From NCBI GenBank assembly GCA_026125895.1, contig JAHCKG010000022.1, positions 1-64,000 of the forward strand: a stretch of 64,000 nucleotides of DNA, read 5' to 3'. The first letter of the stretch is position 1, and the number at the start of each line of letters is the position of its first letter. The position numbers were made by a program, and so were the translations under genes. Under the pieces are notes generated by a model. It was not told where the DNA came from. It ran no database searches and worked only from the letters and a program-made list of their open reading frames with translations. Shown here one piece after another: positions 11,801-19,949 of this stretch. The stretch comes from Pseudolabrys sp. Lineage in GTDB: Bacteria > Pseudomonadota > Alphaproteobacteria > Rhizobiales > Xanthobacteraceae.

Positions 11801-12790
11801 CTACTGGAGTTTGTTGGTGAACAAAGTCGCGGGGTCGAACCCGCTCTTTGTCTCCAACTCACCCAAGGCCGTCATGTAGGCCATGGTGCGTTTGGCCTGC
11901 TCGAGGTTCATCTTTCCGTCCTTGGGCCAGGTCGGGAGCATGGCCATGTAGATAGCAGCGTTGTCCTCCGCGCTCAGCCGTGGAAATTCCTTGGCCATGG
12001 CGGCGATGCCTTTCTCGGGCTCGTCATGCATGATCTTCAGCGCTTCGTCATATGCCGCGCAGACCTTGCGAAGGATGTCCGCCTTTTCAGCGATGATGTC
12101 CGGATGGGCCACCAGCGTCAGGAAGATGATGTCGTTGAAGCGCGGCTCCTCGCCCTTGATCACGTTGAGGAGCGTTCCGCCCATGTTGCCTTTCTCGACC
12201 ATCAGGCCGACCGGCTCCGCATAAACGGCGGCGTCGATCTGGTTGGTCTTGAATGCCGCAACGTAAGATCCAGGATCGCCGCCCAGATAGAGACGTTTGA
12301 CCGTGTTCATGTCGAGGCCGTAGACGCTCGCCAGCATTTCCAGCATCTTCTCGTTCGAGCCGCCGGCCGACGGAATCGCCACGCGCGCGCCTTTCAGCGC
12401 CCGAATGCGCTCCTCAACCGACTTGCCTTTGGCACGGGCCATGATTTCATTGTTTGCAATGATGTTGTTGGCGGGCGCCTTTCCGAACCGATAGAACGAT
12501 TCGACGCGCTGGCCCTTCGATGCGGCTTTCAGAACGTGTTCGAAGGTTACCTGCGTCAGGTCCACGCTCTTGGTCAGGGCGGATTGAAATGCGAGAGAGC
12601 CGCCTTTGACCTCGGTGACCTCCGCGTTCAGACCGTGCTTCTCGAAGAGCTTGTAGTATTGCGCGACGTAGAGCGGTCCCGCCCAGTAGGCGTGGCCGAT
12701 GTTCGAGATCTTCACCGTATCGAGCGCCCACGCCTTGCCCGTGAGAAGCATTGTGCTGAGAAGGAATAGTACGGCACTCAAGCGTTTCAT
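11801..12790 (-). CDS. ABC transporter periplasmic binding protein, NitT/TauT (NMT1) family
   Basis: A protein of 329 residues with a Sec signal peptide (MKRLSAVLFLLSTMLLTGKA, cleaved near WA-LD). The fold is the SsuA/TauA/NMT1 type: an early DTVKISNIGHAYWAGPLYVAQ segment, the ALTKSVDLTQVT pocket strand, VAIPSAGGSNEKM after the first lobe, and IDAAVYAEPVGLMVEKG. Relatives bind nitrate, sulfonates, pyrimidine precursors or aromatic acids. The ligand here is unknown. It is the last gene of a six-gene leftward operon with three SDRs, an ATPase and a permease. AGGAGGG lies 5 nt before ATG 12790. Confidence 0.87.
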   Translation of the reverse strand: MKRLSAVLFLLSTMLLTGKAWALDTVKISNIGHAYWAGPLYVAQYYKLFEKHGLNAEVTEVKGGSLAFQSALTKSVDLTQVTFEHVLKAASKGQRVESFYRFGKAPANNIIANNEIMARAKGKSVEERIRALKGARVAIPSAGGSNEKMLEMLASVYGLDMNTVKRLYLGGDPGSYVAAFKTNQIDAAVYAEPVGLMVEKGNMGGTLLNVIKGEEPRFNDIIFLTLVAHPDIIAEKADILRKVCAAYDEALKIMHDEPEKGIAAMAKEFPRLSAEDNAAIYMAMLPTWPKDGKMNLEQAKRTMAYMTALGELETKSGFDPATLFTNKLQ

Positions 12791-12826
12791 GTTTCCCTCC
12801 TGTGTATTGGTTATGGTTGTCGTGCA

Positions 12827-13663
12827 CTAGTGGCTGATGATCTTCCAGCGTTGCTGACGAACCTGGATAACTTCCACGATGTGGTTGAGGACGATCGCCA
12901 GCAAACCGATCACCACCAGCACCGCAAAGACGCCGGTCGTGTCGAAATCCGCTCCCATACGTTGAACCAGATAACCGAGGCCCTGGTTGGCCGCGATCAG
13001 TTCGCCAACGATCGCGCCTATCAGAGCGTAAGGAACGGAGATCTTGAGCCCAGCGAAGATCCAGCTCATCGCCGAGGGAATGACTACGTGTATGAGAACC
13101 TGATACGGCCGCGCCTTCATCAGGCGAACCGTGTCGATCATGTCCTGATCGACCTCGCGCACGCCGGTGAAGGTGTTATAGAACACCAGAAAGAAGACGA
13201 TGACGGTCGACAGCGCGATCTTCGATTCGAGCCCCAGGCCGAACCACAGCACCAATAGCGGCGCCAGCGCGATCTTCGGCAGCGCGTAGAATGCGAACAG
13301 GAACGGGTTGAGCAGGCGGCTCATGAAGTGCGAGACACCGAGCCAGATGCCGAGCAGGGCACCGATGAGAGAACCCAGGACAAAGCCGGCAATCGTCTCG
13401 TAGAAGGTCACCCACAAATGGGGAAAGATGTAGCCGGTAATAGTCCACTCCCAGAGGCGGACCGCGACATCAAGCGGATTGCTGATGAAGAAATTGTCCA
13501 CCAGCCGTCCGGATGCCGCCTGCCAGCACGCCAGGATGAAGAATGCCAAGCCGAATTGCCAAACCAGCAGTTGCTGGTTGCTCATTTCGTCGAGTCGGCG
13601 CTTGCGCGAAGGGCGAGTAGAGCCTGCGGGCGCGATATCGCTGGTTCCGGCGTTTGTACTCAA
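12827..13663 (-). CDS. ABC transporter permease, SsuC/TauC type
   Basis: A protein of 278 residues with about six membrane helices and the inner-membrane BPD_transp_1 fold. The coupling-helix EAA-like loop is DTVRLMKARPYQVLIHVVIPSAMSW (split across the loop). The start is TTG 13663, whose bases overlap the ATPase TGA stop (TTGA) and which has GAGGAGG 8 nt upstream. The alternative ATG at 13584 has no SD and would drop the polar N-terminal tail. The tight overlap says it is translated together with the ATPase. The substrate is unknown. Confidence 0.87.
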   Translation of the reverse strand: MSTNAGTSDIAPAGSTRPSRKRRLDEMSNQQLLVWQFGLAFFILACWQAASGRLVDNFFISNPLDVAVRLWEWTITGYIFPHLWVTFYETIAGFVLGSLIGALLGIWLGVSHFMSRLLNPFLFAFYALPKIALAPLLVLWFGLGLESKIALSTVIVFFLVFYNTFTGVREVDQDMIDTVRLMKARPYQVLIHVVIPSAMSWIFAGLKISVPYALIGAIVGELIAANQGLGYLVQRMGADFDTTGVFAVLVVIGLLAIVLNHIVEVIQVRQQRWKIISH

Positions 13664-14430
13664 AGCCGTTCCTCCTCGTATTCGAGCCGCAGGAAGTCCC
13701 AGAGCTGGTCGTAGATTTCCTTGAAGCGGGGCGAAAAGCGGACGTTCTGAACGTCGCGCGGTCGGGGCAGGTCGATTTCCTGATCCAGGATGATCCGGGA
13801 CGGCCGTCGCGTCAGGACGATCACACGATCGGAAAGGGTGATGGCTTCGACCAGATCGTGCGTTACGAGTAGAATTGTCTGCTTGTCCTCGGTCCAAAGG
13901 CGCAGCAGCAACTCGTGCATCGCGAGTTTCAACTGCGCGTCGAGGGCTCCAAAGGGCTCGTCGAGAAGGAAGGTCTCGGGCCGGTAAATCAGCATGCGGG
14001 CCAGAGCCGCGCGCTTGCGCATGCCGCCGGAAAGCTCGCTCGGATATCGCGTCTCGAAGCCATCGAGGCCGACGCGGCCGAGGATATCCGCCGCTTGACG
14101 GTGCCTATCCGCCTTGGCCTTACCTGCGAGTTCGGAGGGCAAGGCAACGTTGTCGCGCACGGTCCGCCACGGAAACAGTGTATCCTTCTGCGTCATGTAC
14201 CCGGTCGCGGTGTTGACCGAATCGACCGAACGACCGTTGTAGATGACGTCGCCGCTCGACGGCTCGTAGAGACCGGCGATCATGTGAAGCAGCGTCGATT
14301 TCCCGCAGCCGCTCGGCCCGATCAGGGACACGATGCTGCCGCGCGCGACGGTCAGATCGATATTGCGCACCGCTTCGACTGGCGCCGAGCCCTTGTCGAA
14401 AGTCTTGTGCAAGCCGCGTAGCTCGATCAT
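13660..14430 (-). CDS. ABC transporter ATP-binding protein, SsuB/TauB type
   Basis: A 256-residue ATPase. Walker A is GPSGCGKST (residues 38-46), the Q-loop lies in YMTQKDTLFPWRTVRDNV, the signature is LSGGMRKRAALAR, Walker B is TFLLDEPFGALD and the H-loop is VTHD. The FPWRTV and LDAQLKL wording is typical of the nitrate/sulfonate/taurine branch. The start is set at ATG 14430 because AGGAG lies 8 nt upstream and the match to the family begins there; a longer in-frame extension overlaps the SDR gene. It sits 11 nt after the SDR stop. Confidence 0.92.
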   Translation of the reverse strand: MIELRGLHKTFDKGSAPVEAVRNIDLTVARGSIVSLIGPSGCGKSTLLHMIAGLYEPSSGDVIYNGRSVDSVNTATGYMTQKDTLFPWRTVRDNVALPSELAGKAKADRHRQAADILGRVGLDGFETRYPSELSGGMRKRAALARMLIYRPETFLLDEPFGALDAQLKLAMHELLLRLWTEDKQTILLVTHDLVEAITLSDRVIVLTRRPSRIILDQEIDLPRPRDVQNVRFSPRFKEIYDQLWDFLRLEYEEERL

Positions 14431-14441
14431 GGGGCCGGCTC

Positions 14442-15239
14442 CTAGCTCAGCGGATAGCGGTGATATCCGCCATCGACACAAACCGTGCTGCCGGTGATGA
14501 ACGAAGCTGCGTCCGAGGCCAGGAAAACCGCGGTCGAGGCGATTTCATCCGGCTGGCCCAGCCGGCCGAGCGGGTTCGCCCGGGCGTAGCTGAAGGTCGA
14601 TGTCTTCCGATCGATCCCATGCTTGCGCATCTGCTCTTCGATGATGAAGTTCAGGAGCGGTCCTTCTACGTATTGGGGGGAAATGACGTTCAGCCGGACG
14701 TTGTCACGGGCAACGCCGTCGGAGATGCTCTTCACCATCGCAGCCTGGCCGGCATTGGTAATGCCGGAAGGCAGGCGGTCGGACTGAGGGTGCCAACCAG
14801 CCTGGCCGACAAACACCACGATCCGGCCGTCCTTCTTCTCCCGCATGCCCGGCAGCACCGCCTGAATGGCATGGAGCGTTCCAAAGATCTTTTCGTTGAT
14901 GTGCAACTGCATCTCTTCGTCGGTGAGACTTTCGACAGTGGATCGGCGGCCCGTTCCGGCCGAATAGATCAGGATATCGATAGTGCCGAAGCGCTGCTGG
15001 ATCGCTTTGACGAAATTGTTCATGGCCGACCTGTTGTCGACATTGAACGCGGCGCCCATCACGCGGGCCGGGCCGTATTCTTCGCCCAACTCGTTGACCG
15101 TACTGTCGACATTCGCCCGGTTGCGGCTGCACACGGCGACGATCGCGCCTTCGTCAAGGAGACGACGCGCTGTGGCCTTGCCAAGCAGCCCCGTCCCACC
15201 CGGCACCAGTGCGACTTTTCCCTTCAAACCAAGATCCAT
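14442..15239 (-). CDS. SDR-family protein lacking the catalytic Ser-Tyr-Lys
   Basis: A 265-residue protein with the classical SDR fold. The Rossmann start is KVALVPGGTGLLGKAT, with Pro where Thr is usual; an SAG segment and the C-terminal FITGSTVCVDGGY are recognisable. The catalytic residues are gone. The Ser strand reads VFVGQAGWHP, and the YxxxK helix reads SGITNAGQAAMVKS, with Ile for Tyr and Gly for Lys. The neighbour at 15251-16045 shows the same losses and a near-identical N-terminus (MDLGLKGKVAL), so they are duplicated paralogues. It is unlikely to be a normal NAD(P) oxidoreductase; a partner-subunit or non-redox role is possible. ATG 15239 has AGAGG upstream. Confidence 0.85.
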   Translation of the reverse strand: MDLGLKGKVALVPGGTGLLGKATARRLLDEGAIVAVCSRNRANVDSTVNELGEEYGPARVMGAAFNVDNRSAMNNFVKAIQQRFGTIDILIYSAGTGRRSTVESLTDEEMQLHINEKIFGTLHAIQAVLPGMREKKDGRIVVFVGQAGWHPQSDRLPSGITNAGQAAMVKSISDGVARDNVRLNVISPQYVEGPLLNFIIEEQMRKHGIDRKTSTFSYARANPLGRLGQPDEIASTAVFLASDAASFITGSTVCVDGGYHRYPLS

Positions 15240-15250
15240 GGCTGTGCCTC

Positions 15251-16045
15251 TTAAAAGATCATCCGTTGATAGCCGCCGTCGACATCGAAATTCGTGCCGC
15301 ATAGGAATGACGCGCGTTCGGAAGCGAGAAACGCGATGGCGTTCGCCACGTCCTCCGGCGCGCCCATGCGCCCGAGCGGAACCTTGAGGCCCCAGCCCGA
15401 CTCCTGGTGCTCCAGCGATTGCCCGAGATAGCGCTCGCCTTCGAGGTTCAATCCCTCCGTCATCGGCGTGACGATGCGGCCCGGACACACGGCGTTCACG
15501 AGTACGTTGTCCTTTGCAAAATGGTCCGACAGCGCTTTGACGAAGGCGTGTTGCGCCGCCTCGGTGACGCAGGCGCCTATCGTGTCGGCGGCCGGGACTT
15601 TGCCTTCCTGACCGATCACGACGATGAAGCGGCCGGAAGATTGCCGCCGTAGATGCGGCGCCGCCTGACGGGCCAGTTCCCAACTACCCATCACTTTGGT
15701 GCGCCAATAGGTTTCGAAAGCCGATACCGCGAGGGTGTCGATATTCCCAGGCAGGCGGGACCCGGCGTTGCTGACGACAATGTCGAGGCGGCCCAGATTG
15801 TCGACAGCAGCCGTGACCATCGCCTGGACGTCGGCAGGTTTGGCAACGTCGCCTACGACGACCGCGACGTCTTCGGCCGGCGCGTTCTCGCGTAACGCCG
15901 CTGCTGCGCTTTGCAGTTTTTTCTTGTCGCGGCCGGTGACGACGACCCTGGCACCTTCCGCAAGAAAGCGCTCTGCCGCTGCCAGCCCGATGCCGCTGCT
16001 GCCGCCCGTAATAAGTGCGACCTTTCCCTTCAATCCCAGATCCAA
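15251..16045 (-). CDS. Second SDR-family protein lacking the catalytic Ser-Tyr-Lys
   Basis: About 264 residues. The cofactor motif is canonical (ALITGGSSGIG) and NAG is present (VSNAGS), but the Ser strand reads VVIGQEGKVP and the expected YxxxK helix reads GACVTEAAQHAFVKAL, with Ala and Glu at the Tyr and Lys positions. It ends CGTNFDVDGGYQRMIF. The start is uncertain. TTG 16045 is preferred because GGAGG sits 5 nt upstream and it aligns with the MDLGLKGK start of the next gene. In-frame ATG 16057 and TTG 16084 lack an SD. It lies between the active-looking SDR (stop 16085) and its paralogue (11-nt gap). Confidence 0.8.
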   Translation of the reverse strand: MDLGLKGKVALITGGSSGIGLAAAERFLAEGARVVVTGRDKKKLQSAAAALRENAPAEDVAVVVGDVAKPADVQAMVTAAVDNLGRLDIVVSNAGSRLPGNIDTLAVSAFETYWRTKVMGSWELARQAAPHLRRQSSGRFIVVIGQEGKVPAADTIGACVTEAAQHAFVKALSDHFAKDNVLVNAVCPGRIVTPMTEGLNLEGERYLGQSLEHQESGWGLKVPLGRMGAPEDVANAIAFLASERASFLCGTNFDVDGGYQRMIF

Positions 16046-16084
16046 GGAGGCCTCCATTGCTATTTGCGTTAACTTGGCGGTCAA

Positions 16085-16822
16085 TCAATAAGTGGCTCGG
16101 CCGCCTGACAGATCGAAGACCGCGCCGGTATTGAAAGTGCAGGAATCGGAACAGAGCCACATCGCGAGTTCGGCGACCTCCGAGGGCTCGATCAGTCGGC
16201 GCATCGGGCTTTTGTCGACCATGGTCTGAACGTGCGCCGGGCTCATTTGCTCGAGCAACCGCGTGCGAACGGCGGCCGGTGCGATAGCATTGACGAGCAC
16301 GCCGGCCTCGGCGAGTTCTTTGCCTAGCGATTTGGTGAGCGCGATCACACCGGCCTTTGCCGCGCTGTAAGCCGAGGCGTTGGGCGTGCCTTCCTTGCCG
16401 GCCAAGGACGCGATGTTGACGATGCGCCCGCCGCCTGCCTTGCGGAAGAGGGGAACGGTCGCATGACAGACGTTGAAGGTGCCCAGCAGATTTACGTCGA
16501 CCACTCGACGCCACTCGTCCGGCGGGTATTGATCGAGTGGAACGGTCAGGCCGGCATAGCCGGCATTGTTGACGAGGATGTCCAGCCGCGGAAGCAGGGA
16601 GGCAGCGTGCCTGACCGCGGTCATGTCGGTGACATCGACCCTCGTGCAATCGGCGCCGATCCCGGGGTCGCAATCCCAAATGATGACGCGGGCCCCGGCG
16701 CTGCCTAACGAGTCGGCGATGGCGGCGCCGATGCCGTTGCCGCCTCCGGTCACGACGGCGACGCGGCCGGCAAAATTGTAGCCAGCCCGCGAGCTTGCGG
16801 CGTTGCCGGCGGCAATCGTCAC
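16085..16822 (-). CDS. Short-chain dehydrogenase/reductase with intact active site
   Basis: A 245-residue classical SDR, likely an NAD(P)-dependent alcohol or 3-oxoacyl oxidoreductase. It has TGGGNGIG, NNAG, a Ser in VNIASLAGKEG, and the catalytic YSAAK (SAYSAAKAGVIALTKSL). The acidic residue after the second strand (IIWDCDPG) favours NAD over NADP. It starts at GTG 16822 with GGGAGG 6 nt upstream and is the first gene of the leftward operon, so it is probably the redox-active member of the three SDRs. It lies divergent from the GMC oxidoreductase, across a region with repeated palindromes. Confidence 0.9.
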   Translation of the reverse strand: MTIAAGNAASSRAGYNFAGRVAVVTGGGNGIGAAIADSLGSAGARVIIWDCDPGIGADCTRVDVTDMTAVRHAASLLPRLDILVNNAGYAGLTVPLDQYPPDEWRRVVDVNLLGTFNVCHATVPLFRKAGGGRIVNIASLAGKEGTPNASAYSAAKAGVIALTKSLGKELAEAGVLVNAIAPAAVRTRLLEQMSPAHVQTMVDKSPMRRLIEPSEVAELAMWLCSDSCTFNTGAVFDLSGGRATY

Positions 16823-16846
16823 CCTCGGCCTCCCTGTCTATATTGT

Positions 16847-16859
16847 GGACAGTATGTCC
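16847..16859. promoter_or_regulatory. Palindromic operator candidate, copy 1
   Basis: GGACA-GTA-TGTCC is a perfect 5-bp palindrome with a 3-nt centre, 24 nt upstream of the SDR operon start codon. A second version lies at 17040-17052. The paired arrangement suggests one regulator acting on both divergent units; the IclR protein at 19950 is the nearest candidate. Confidence 0.5.
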
Positions 16860-17039
16860 GAATTTACTAAAGGCTAGGAGCCGCGCGTTATGGAGTCAAC
16901 CGCGCTGAGACGGCCGCGGCAAAGTGGCCACCATCTCACTGTTCATTCCGGCGGGACTTGCGGGGATCCGATGCGCCGGCCGGGTGCGAGGGCTGCGCGC
17001 CTTGACAGTCTGAAGTACGATTTTCTAGCATCCGACGAT

Positions 17040-17052
17040 GGGCAATATGTCC
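17040..17052. promoter_or_regulatory. Palindromic operator candidate, copy 2
   Basis: GGGCAATATGTCC differs from copy 1 at two of 13 positions and keeps the ATGTCC half. Its centre is 193 bp from copy 1 and about 245 bp upstream of the GMC start codon. Confidence 0.45.
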
Positions 17053-17054
17053 AT

Positions 17055-17096
17055 ATGTTAGACAAGAGTGGCTTGATGTTAGACAAGAGCGGCTTG
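17055..17096. repeat. 21-bp tandem duplication
   Basis: Two adjacent 21-bp units (17055-17075, 17076-17096) differ at one position. Each contains ATGTTAGACAAGAG and ends GGCTTG. It lies directly after operator candidate copy 2, so it may be a recent slippage duplication of a regulatory segment. Confidence 0.8.
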
Positions 17097-17291
17097 CGGG
17101 GTTGTGACCTCACTGCCGGTTCGGCGGTGTCCGGCTAATTGGGGTCGCGTTGCGGCGATGATCGAGATGTGCCCGCTCGATTGCTCGGACCGGCCTATAA
17201 CGCAGCACCCGGGCCAATCGCCGCCGTAGCCGGGGGCGCAACTTCGGAACATGGCGCGGCGCTTCTCGCAACCCAGATCAGGGGATGGACT

Positions 17292-18935
17292 TTGTCGGAA
17301 GGCGAACTTTTTGACTACATCGTGGTCGGCGCGGGAAGCGCGGGATGCGTTCTGGCGGAGCGTCTGACGGTTTCGGGCCGTCATCGCGTCCTGCTGCTGG
17401 AGGCGGGACCCGCGGATCGCAATCTGTGGATTCACGTTCCGCTGGGCTACGGCAAGCTCTTCACCAATGCTCGCTACAACTGGCTCTACCAGTCGGAGCC
17501 GGAAGCCGAACTGAACAACCGTCAGATCATCCAGCCGCGCGGCAAGGTGCTGGGTGGATCGAGCTCGATCAACGGCCTGCTGTATATCCGCGGCCAGCGC
17601 GAAGACTTCGACCACTGGCGCCAGCTCGGCAACACGGGCTGGAGTTACGACGACGTGTTGCCTTACTTTCTCCAGTCCGAGGATCAGCAGCGGCCAGGGG
17701 AAATGAACGATCACGGTCGTGGCGGGCCGCTGGCGGTGTCCGACGTCGAGACGCACCCGATCTGTGACGCCTTCATCGAGGCGGCGGAGCAGGCGGGCTT
17801 CCCGCGCAATGACGACTTCAATGGTGCGAGCCAGGAAGGGGCGGGCTACTACCAACTTACCTGCCGCGATGCCCGGCGATGTTCGACCGCGAAAGGCTAT
17901 CTGAAGCCGGCGCTGAAGCGCGCCAATCTCAGGGTGGTTTCGGAAGCCCTGGCGACGCGTGTCCTGTTCGAAGGCAAGCGCGCCGTCGGTGTGGAATATC
18001 GCCGCGATGGCCGGTTACACCAGGCGCGTGCCGCCGGCGAAGTCGTGCTAGCCGGCGGCGCATTCAACTCGCCGCAATTGCTGCAGCTTTCAGGCGTCGG
18101 ACCTGGCGACTTGCTGCGGTCGCATGGCATCGAGGTTCGGCACGAACTGCCGGGTGTCGGAGCCGACCTGCAGGATCACTTCCAGGCGCGCTTCAACTAC
18201 CGCTGCAGCGAAGCGATCACCATCAACGACATGATGGCAAGCTTGCCGCGGCAGGTCGGCGCGGCGCTCGACTATCTGTTCAACCGCAAGGGGCCGCTGA
18301 CCATAGGCGCCGGTTACGCCGGGGGCTTCTTCAAGACCGATCCCGCACTGGCGTCGCCGGACGTCCAGATCCATTTCATCCTGTTCAGTGCGGACGCCGT
18401 CGGGCAGAAGCTGCATCCGTTTCCCGGCTTTCTTTCGTCGATCTGCCAGTTGCGGCCGGACAGCCGCGGCACGGTGCGGATCAAGTCTGCCGACCCGGCG
18501 CAAGCCCCAGCGATCCAGCCCAATTATCTGTCGGCCGCGCATGATCGCGACGTGATGATCGCGGCCATGAAACTACAGCGCAGGATCATGGCGCAGCCCG
18601 CGATCAAGCGTTATATCGTCGAAGAGCTCAATCCCGGTCCGCAATGCCAGAGCGACTCGGAGTTGCTCGACTTCGCCCGCGCCAAGGGCACCACGATCTT
18701 TCATCCCACCAGCACTTGCCGCATGGGCCAGGACTCGAAGTCGGTGGTCGACGAGCGGTTGCGCGTGCGTGGCATCGAAGGTCTCCGCGTGATCGACGGC
18801 TCGATCATGCCGACCGTGGTGTCCGGAAATACCAATGCGGCAATCGTCATGATCGGCGAGAAGGGCGCGCACATGATGCTGGAGGATGCGAAGACGTCCG
18901 CGTTCTCGAAGGCTCCGACGCAACTTGCCTCATAG
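17292..18935 (+). CDS. GMC-family FAD oxidoreductase (choline dehydrogenase-like)
   Basis: A 547-residue flavoprotein alcohol dehydrogenase or oxidase. The FAD motif VVGAGSAGCVLAERL (Gly13-Gly18) is followed by the GMC signature around QPRGKVLGGSSSINGLLYIRG and by AGGAFNSPQLLQLSGVGP. The catalytic His is likely in FHPTSTCRMG and the Asn in VSGNTNAAIVM. No signal peptide is seen. TTG 17292 is chosen because AGGGGA lies 7 nt upstream and the Rossmann strand starts 7 residues later; the upstream open frame has no homologous content. A 22-nt gap to the hydrolase gene suggests co-transcription. The substrate is probably a primary alcohol and is otherwise unknown. Confidence 0.92.
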   Translation: MSEGELFDYIVVGAGSAGCVLAERLTVSGRHRVLLLEAGPADRNLWIHVPLGYGKLFTNARYNWLYQSEPEAELNNRQIIQPRGKVLGGSSSINGLLYIRGQREDFDHWRQLGNTGWSYDDVLPYFLQSEDQQRPGEMNDHGRGGPLAVSDVETHPICDAFIEAAEQAGFPRNDDFNGASQEGAGYYQLTCRDARRCSTAKGYLKPALKRANLRVVSEALATRVLFEGKRAVGVEYRRDGRLHQARAAGEVVLAGGAFNSPQLLQLSGVGPGDLLRSHGIEVRHELPGVGADLQDHFQARFNYRCSEAITINDMMASLPRQVGAALDYLFNRKGPLTIGAGYAGGFFKTDPALASPDVQIHFILFSADAVGQKLHPFPGFLSSICQLRPDSRGTVRIKSADPAQAPAIQPNYLSAAHDRDVMIAAMKLQRRIMAQPAIKRYIVEELNPGPQCQSDSELLDFARAKGTTIFHPTSTCRMGQDSKSVVDERLRVRGIEGLRVIDGSIMPTVVSGNTNAAIVMIGEKGAHMMLEDAKTSAFSKAPTQLAS

Positions 18936-18957
18936 AACGTCACGACTCGAGGAAGCA

Positions 18958-19875
18958 ATGATTGACGCAGTCAGCCGGACGATCGCAGGCGAAGAACATT
19001 GGACGAACAAAGGCGACGTCCGGTTGTTCCTCTGGAACAAGGTGGTTGGCAATGCGGCAGCCGCCAAGGGCACCATTCTCTTCGTGCACGGCTCCTCGAT
19101 GGCGTCGACACCGACTTTCGACCTGCAGGTGCCCGGCGAGCCGGATTATTCGGCCATGGATTACTTCGCCCGCCGCGGTTACGACTGCTGGTGCGTCGAC
19201 ATGGAAGGCTACGGCCGCTCGACCAAGGATCGTGACAACAACGCGCCGATCGCGCAGGGCGCAGAAGATTGCTTCGCCGCGGGCAAATACATCCAGCGCC
19301 TGCGCGCCGGGCGCAAACTGCTGCTCTATGGCGTGTCGTCGGGCGCGCTGCGCGCCGCTCTGTTCGCACAGAACCATCCCGAGATGATCGAACGGCTCGC
19401 GCTGGACGCTTTAGTGTGGACTGGAGCGGACAGCCCGACGCTCGAGCAGCGTGCCAAGAAGCTCGACGAATGGCGTTCGAAAAACCGCCGCCCGACCAGC
19501 CGTGAATTCATCCAGACCATCTTCACGCGGGACCATCCAGGCTCGGCCGAGCAGAAAGTGATCGACGCGTTCGCCGATGCGATCCTCGCGCTCGACAGCT
19601 CGGTGCCGACGGGTACGTACGTCGACATGTGCGCCAACCTTCCGGTGTGCGACCCTCGTATGATCAAGGCGCCGACCCTCGTGATGCGCGGCCAGTGGGA
19701 CGGCATCGCGAGCGAGCAGGACCTGATTGACTTCTTCCGCCTGCTGCCCAACCCGGACAAACAGTTCACCGTCATGCCCGGCGTCGCGCATGCGAGCTTC
19801 CAGAGCAAAAACTACCGGCTCGTCCTTCACATACTGGAAAGCTTCTTTGCCCAACCGTTGCCGGTTTATCCGTAA
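18958..19875 (+). CDS. Alpha/beta hydrolase
   Basis: A 305-residue alpha/beta-hydrolase-fold protein. The oxyanion segment is FVHGSSMASTPTFD, the nucleophile elbow is GVSSGA (second Ser of the GxSxG), the acid is in MRGQWDGIAS and the His is in PGVAHASFQ. The tyrosine/aromatic-rich cap suggests a small organic ester or a C-C bond substrate. No signal peptide is seen. ATG 18958 has GAGGAAG 3 nt upstream, and the gene follows the GMC oxidoreductase by 22 nt, so the two probably act in one pathway. Confidence 0.88.
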   Translation: MIDAVSRTIAGEEHWTNKGDVRLFLWNKVVGNAAAAKGTILFVHGSSMASTPTFDLQVPGEPDYSAMDYFARRGYDCWCVDMEGYGRSTKDRDNNAPIAQGAEDCFAAGKYIQRLRAGRKLLLYGVSSGALRAALFAQNHPEMIERLALDALVWTGADSPTLEQRAKKLDEWRSKNRRPTSREFIQTIFTRDHPGSAEQKVIDAFADAILALDSSVPTGTYVDMCANLPVCDPRMIKAPTLVMRGQWDGIASEQDLIDFFRLLPNPDKQFTVMPGVAHASFQSKNYRLVLHILESFFAQPLPVYP

Positions 19876-19949
19876 CCGGGAAGACAACGCGTATCGTCAG
19901 CGCGATCTTTGCCGTCAACGGCGGCAAGGTAATGCGACCGAGGTGGCGG

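Larger units (their letters stand above)
16823..17291. other. Divergent promoter region between SDR/ABC operon and GMC gene
   Basis: 469 bases with no convincing gene; the rightward open frame through it lacks an SD and family similarity until TTG 17292. It contains two copies of a 13-nt palindrome (16847-16859 and 17040-17052) and a 21-bp tandem duplication (17055-17096). The base composition is locally less GC-rich than the flanks. I could not assign promoter hexamers with confidence. Confidence 0.5.
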
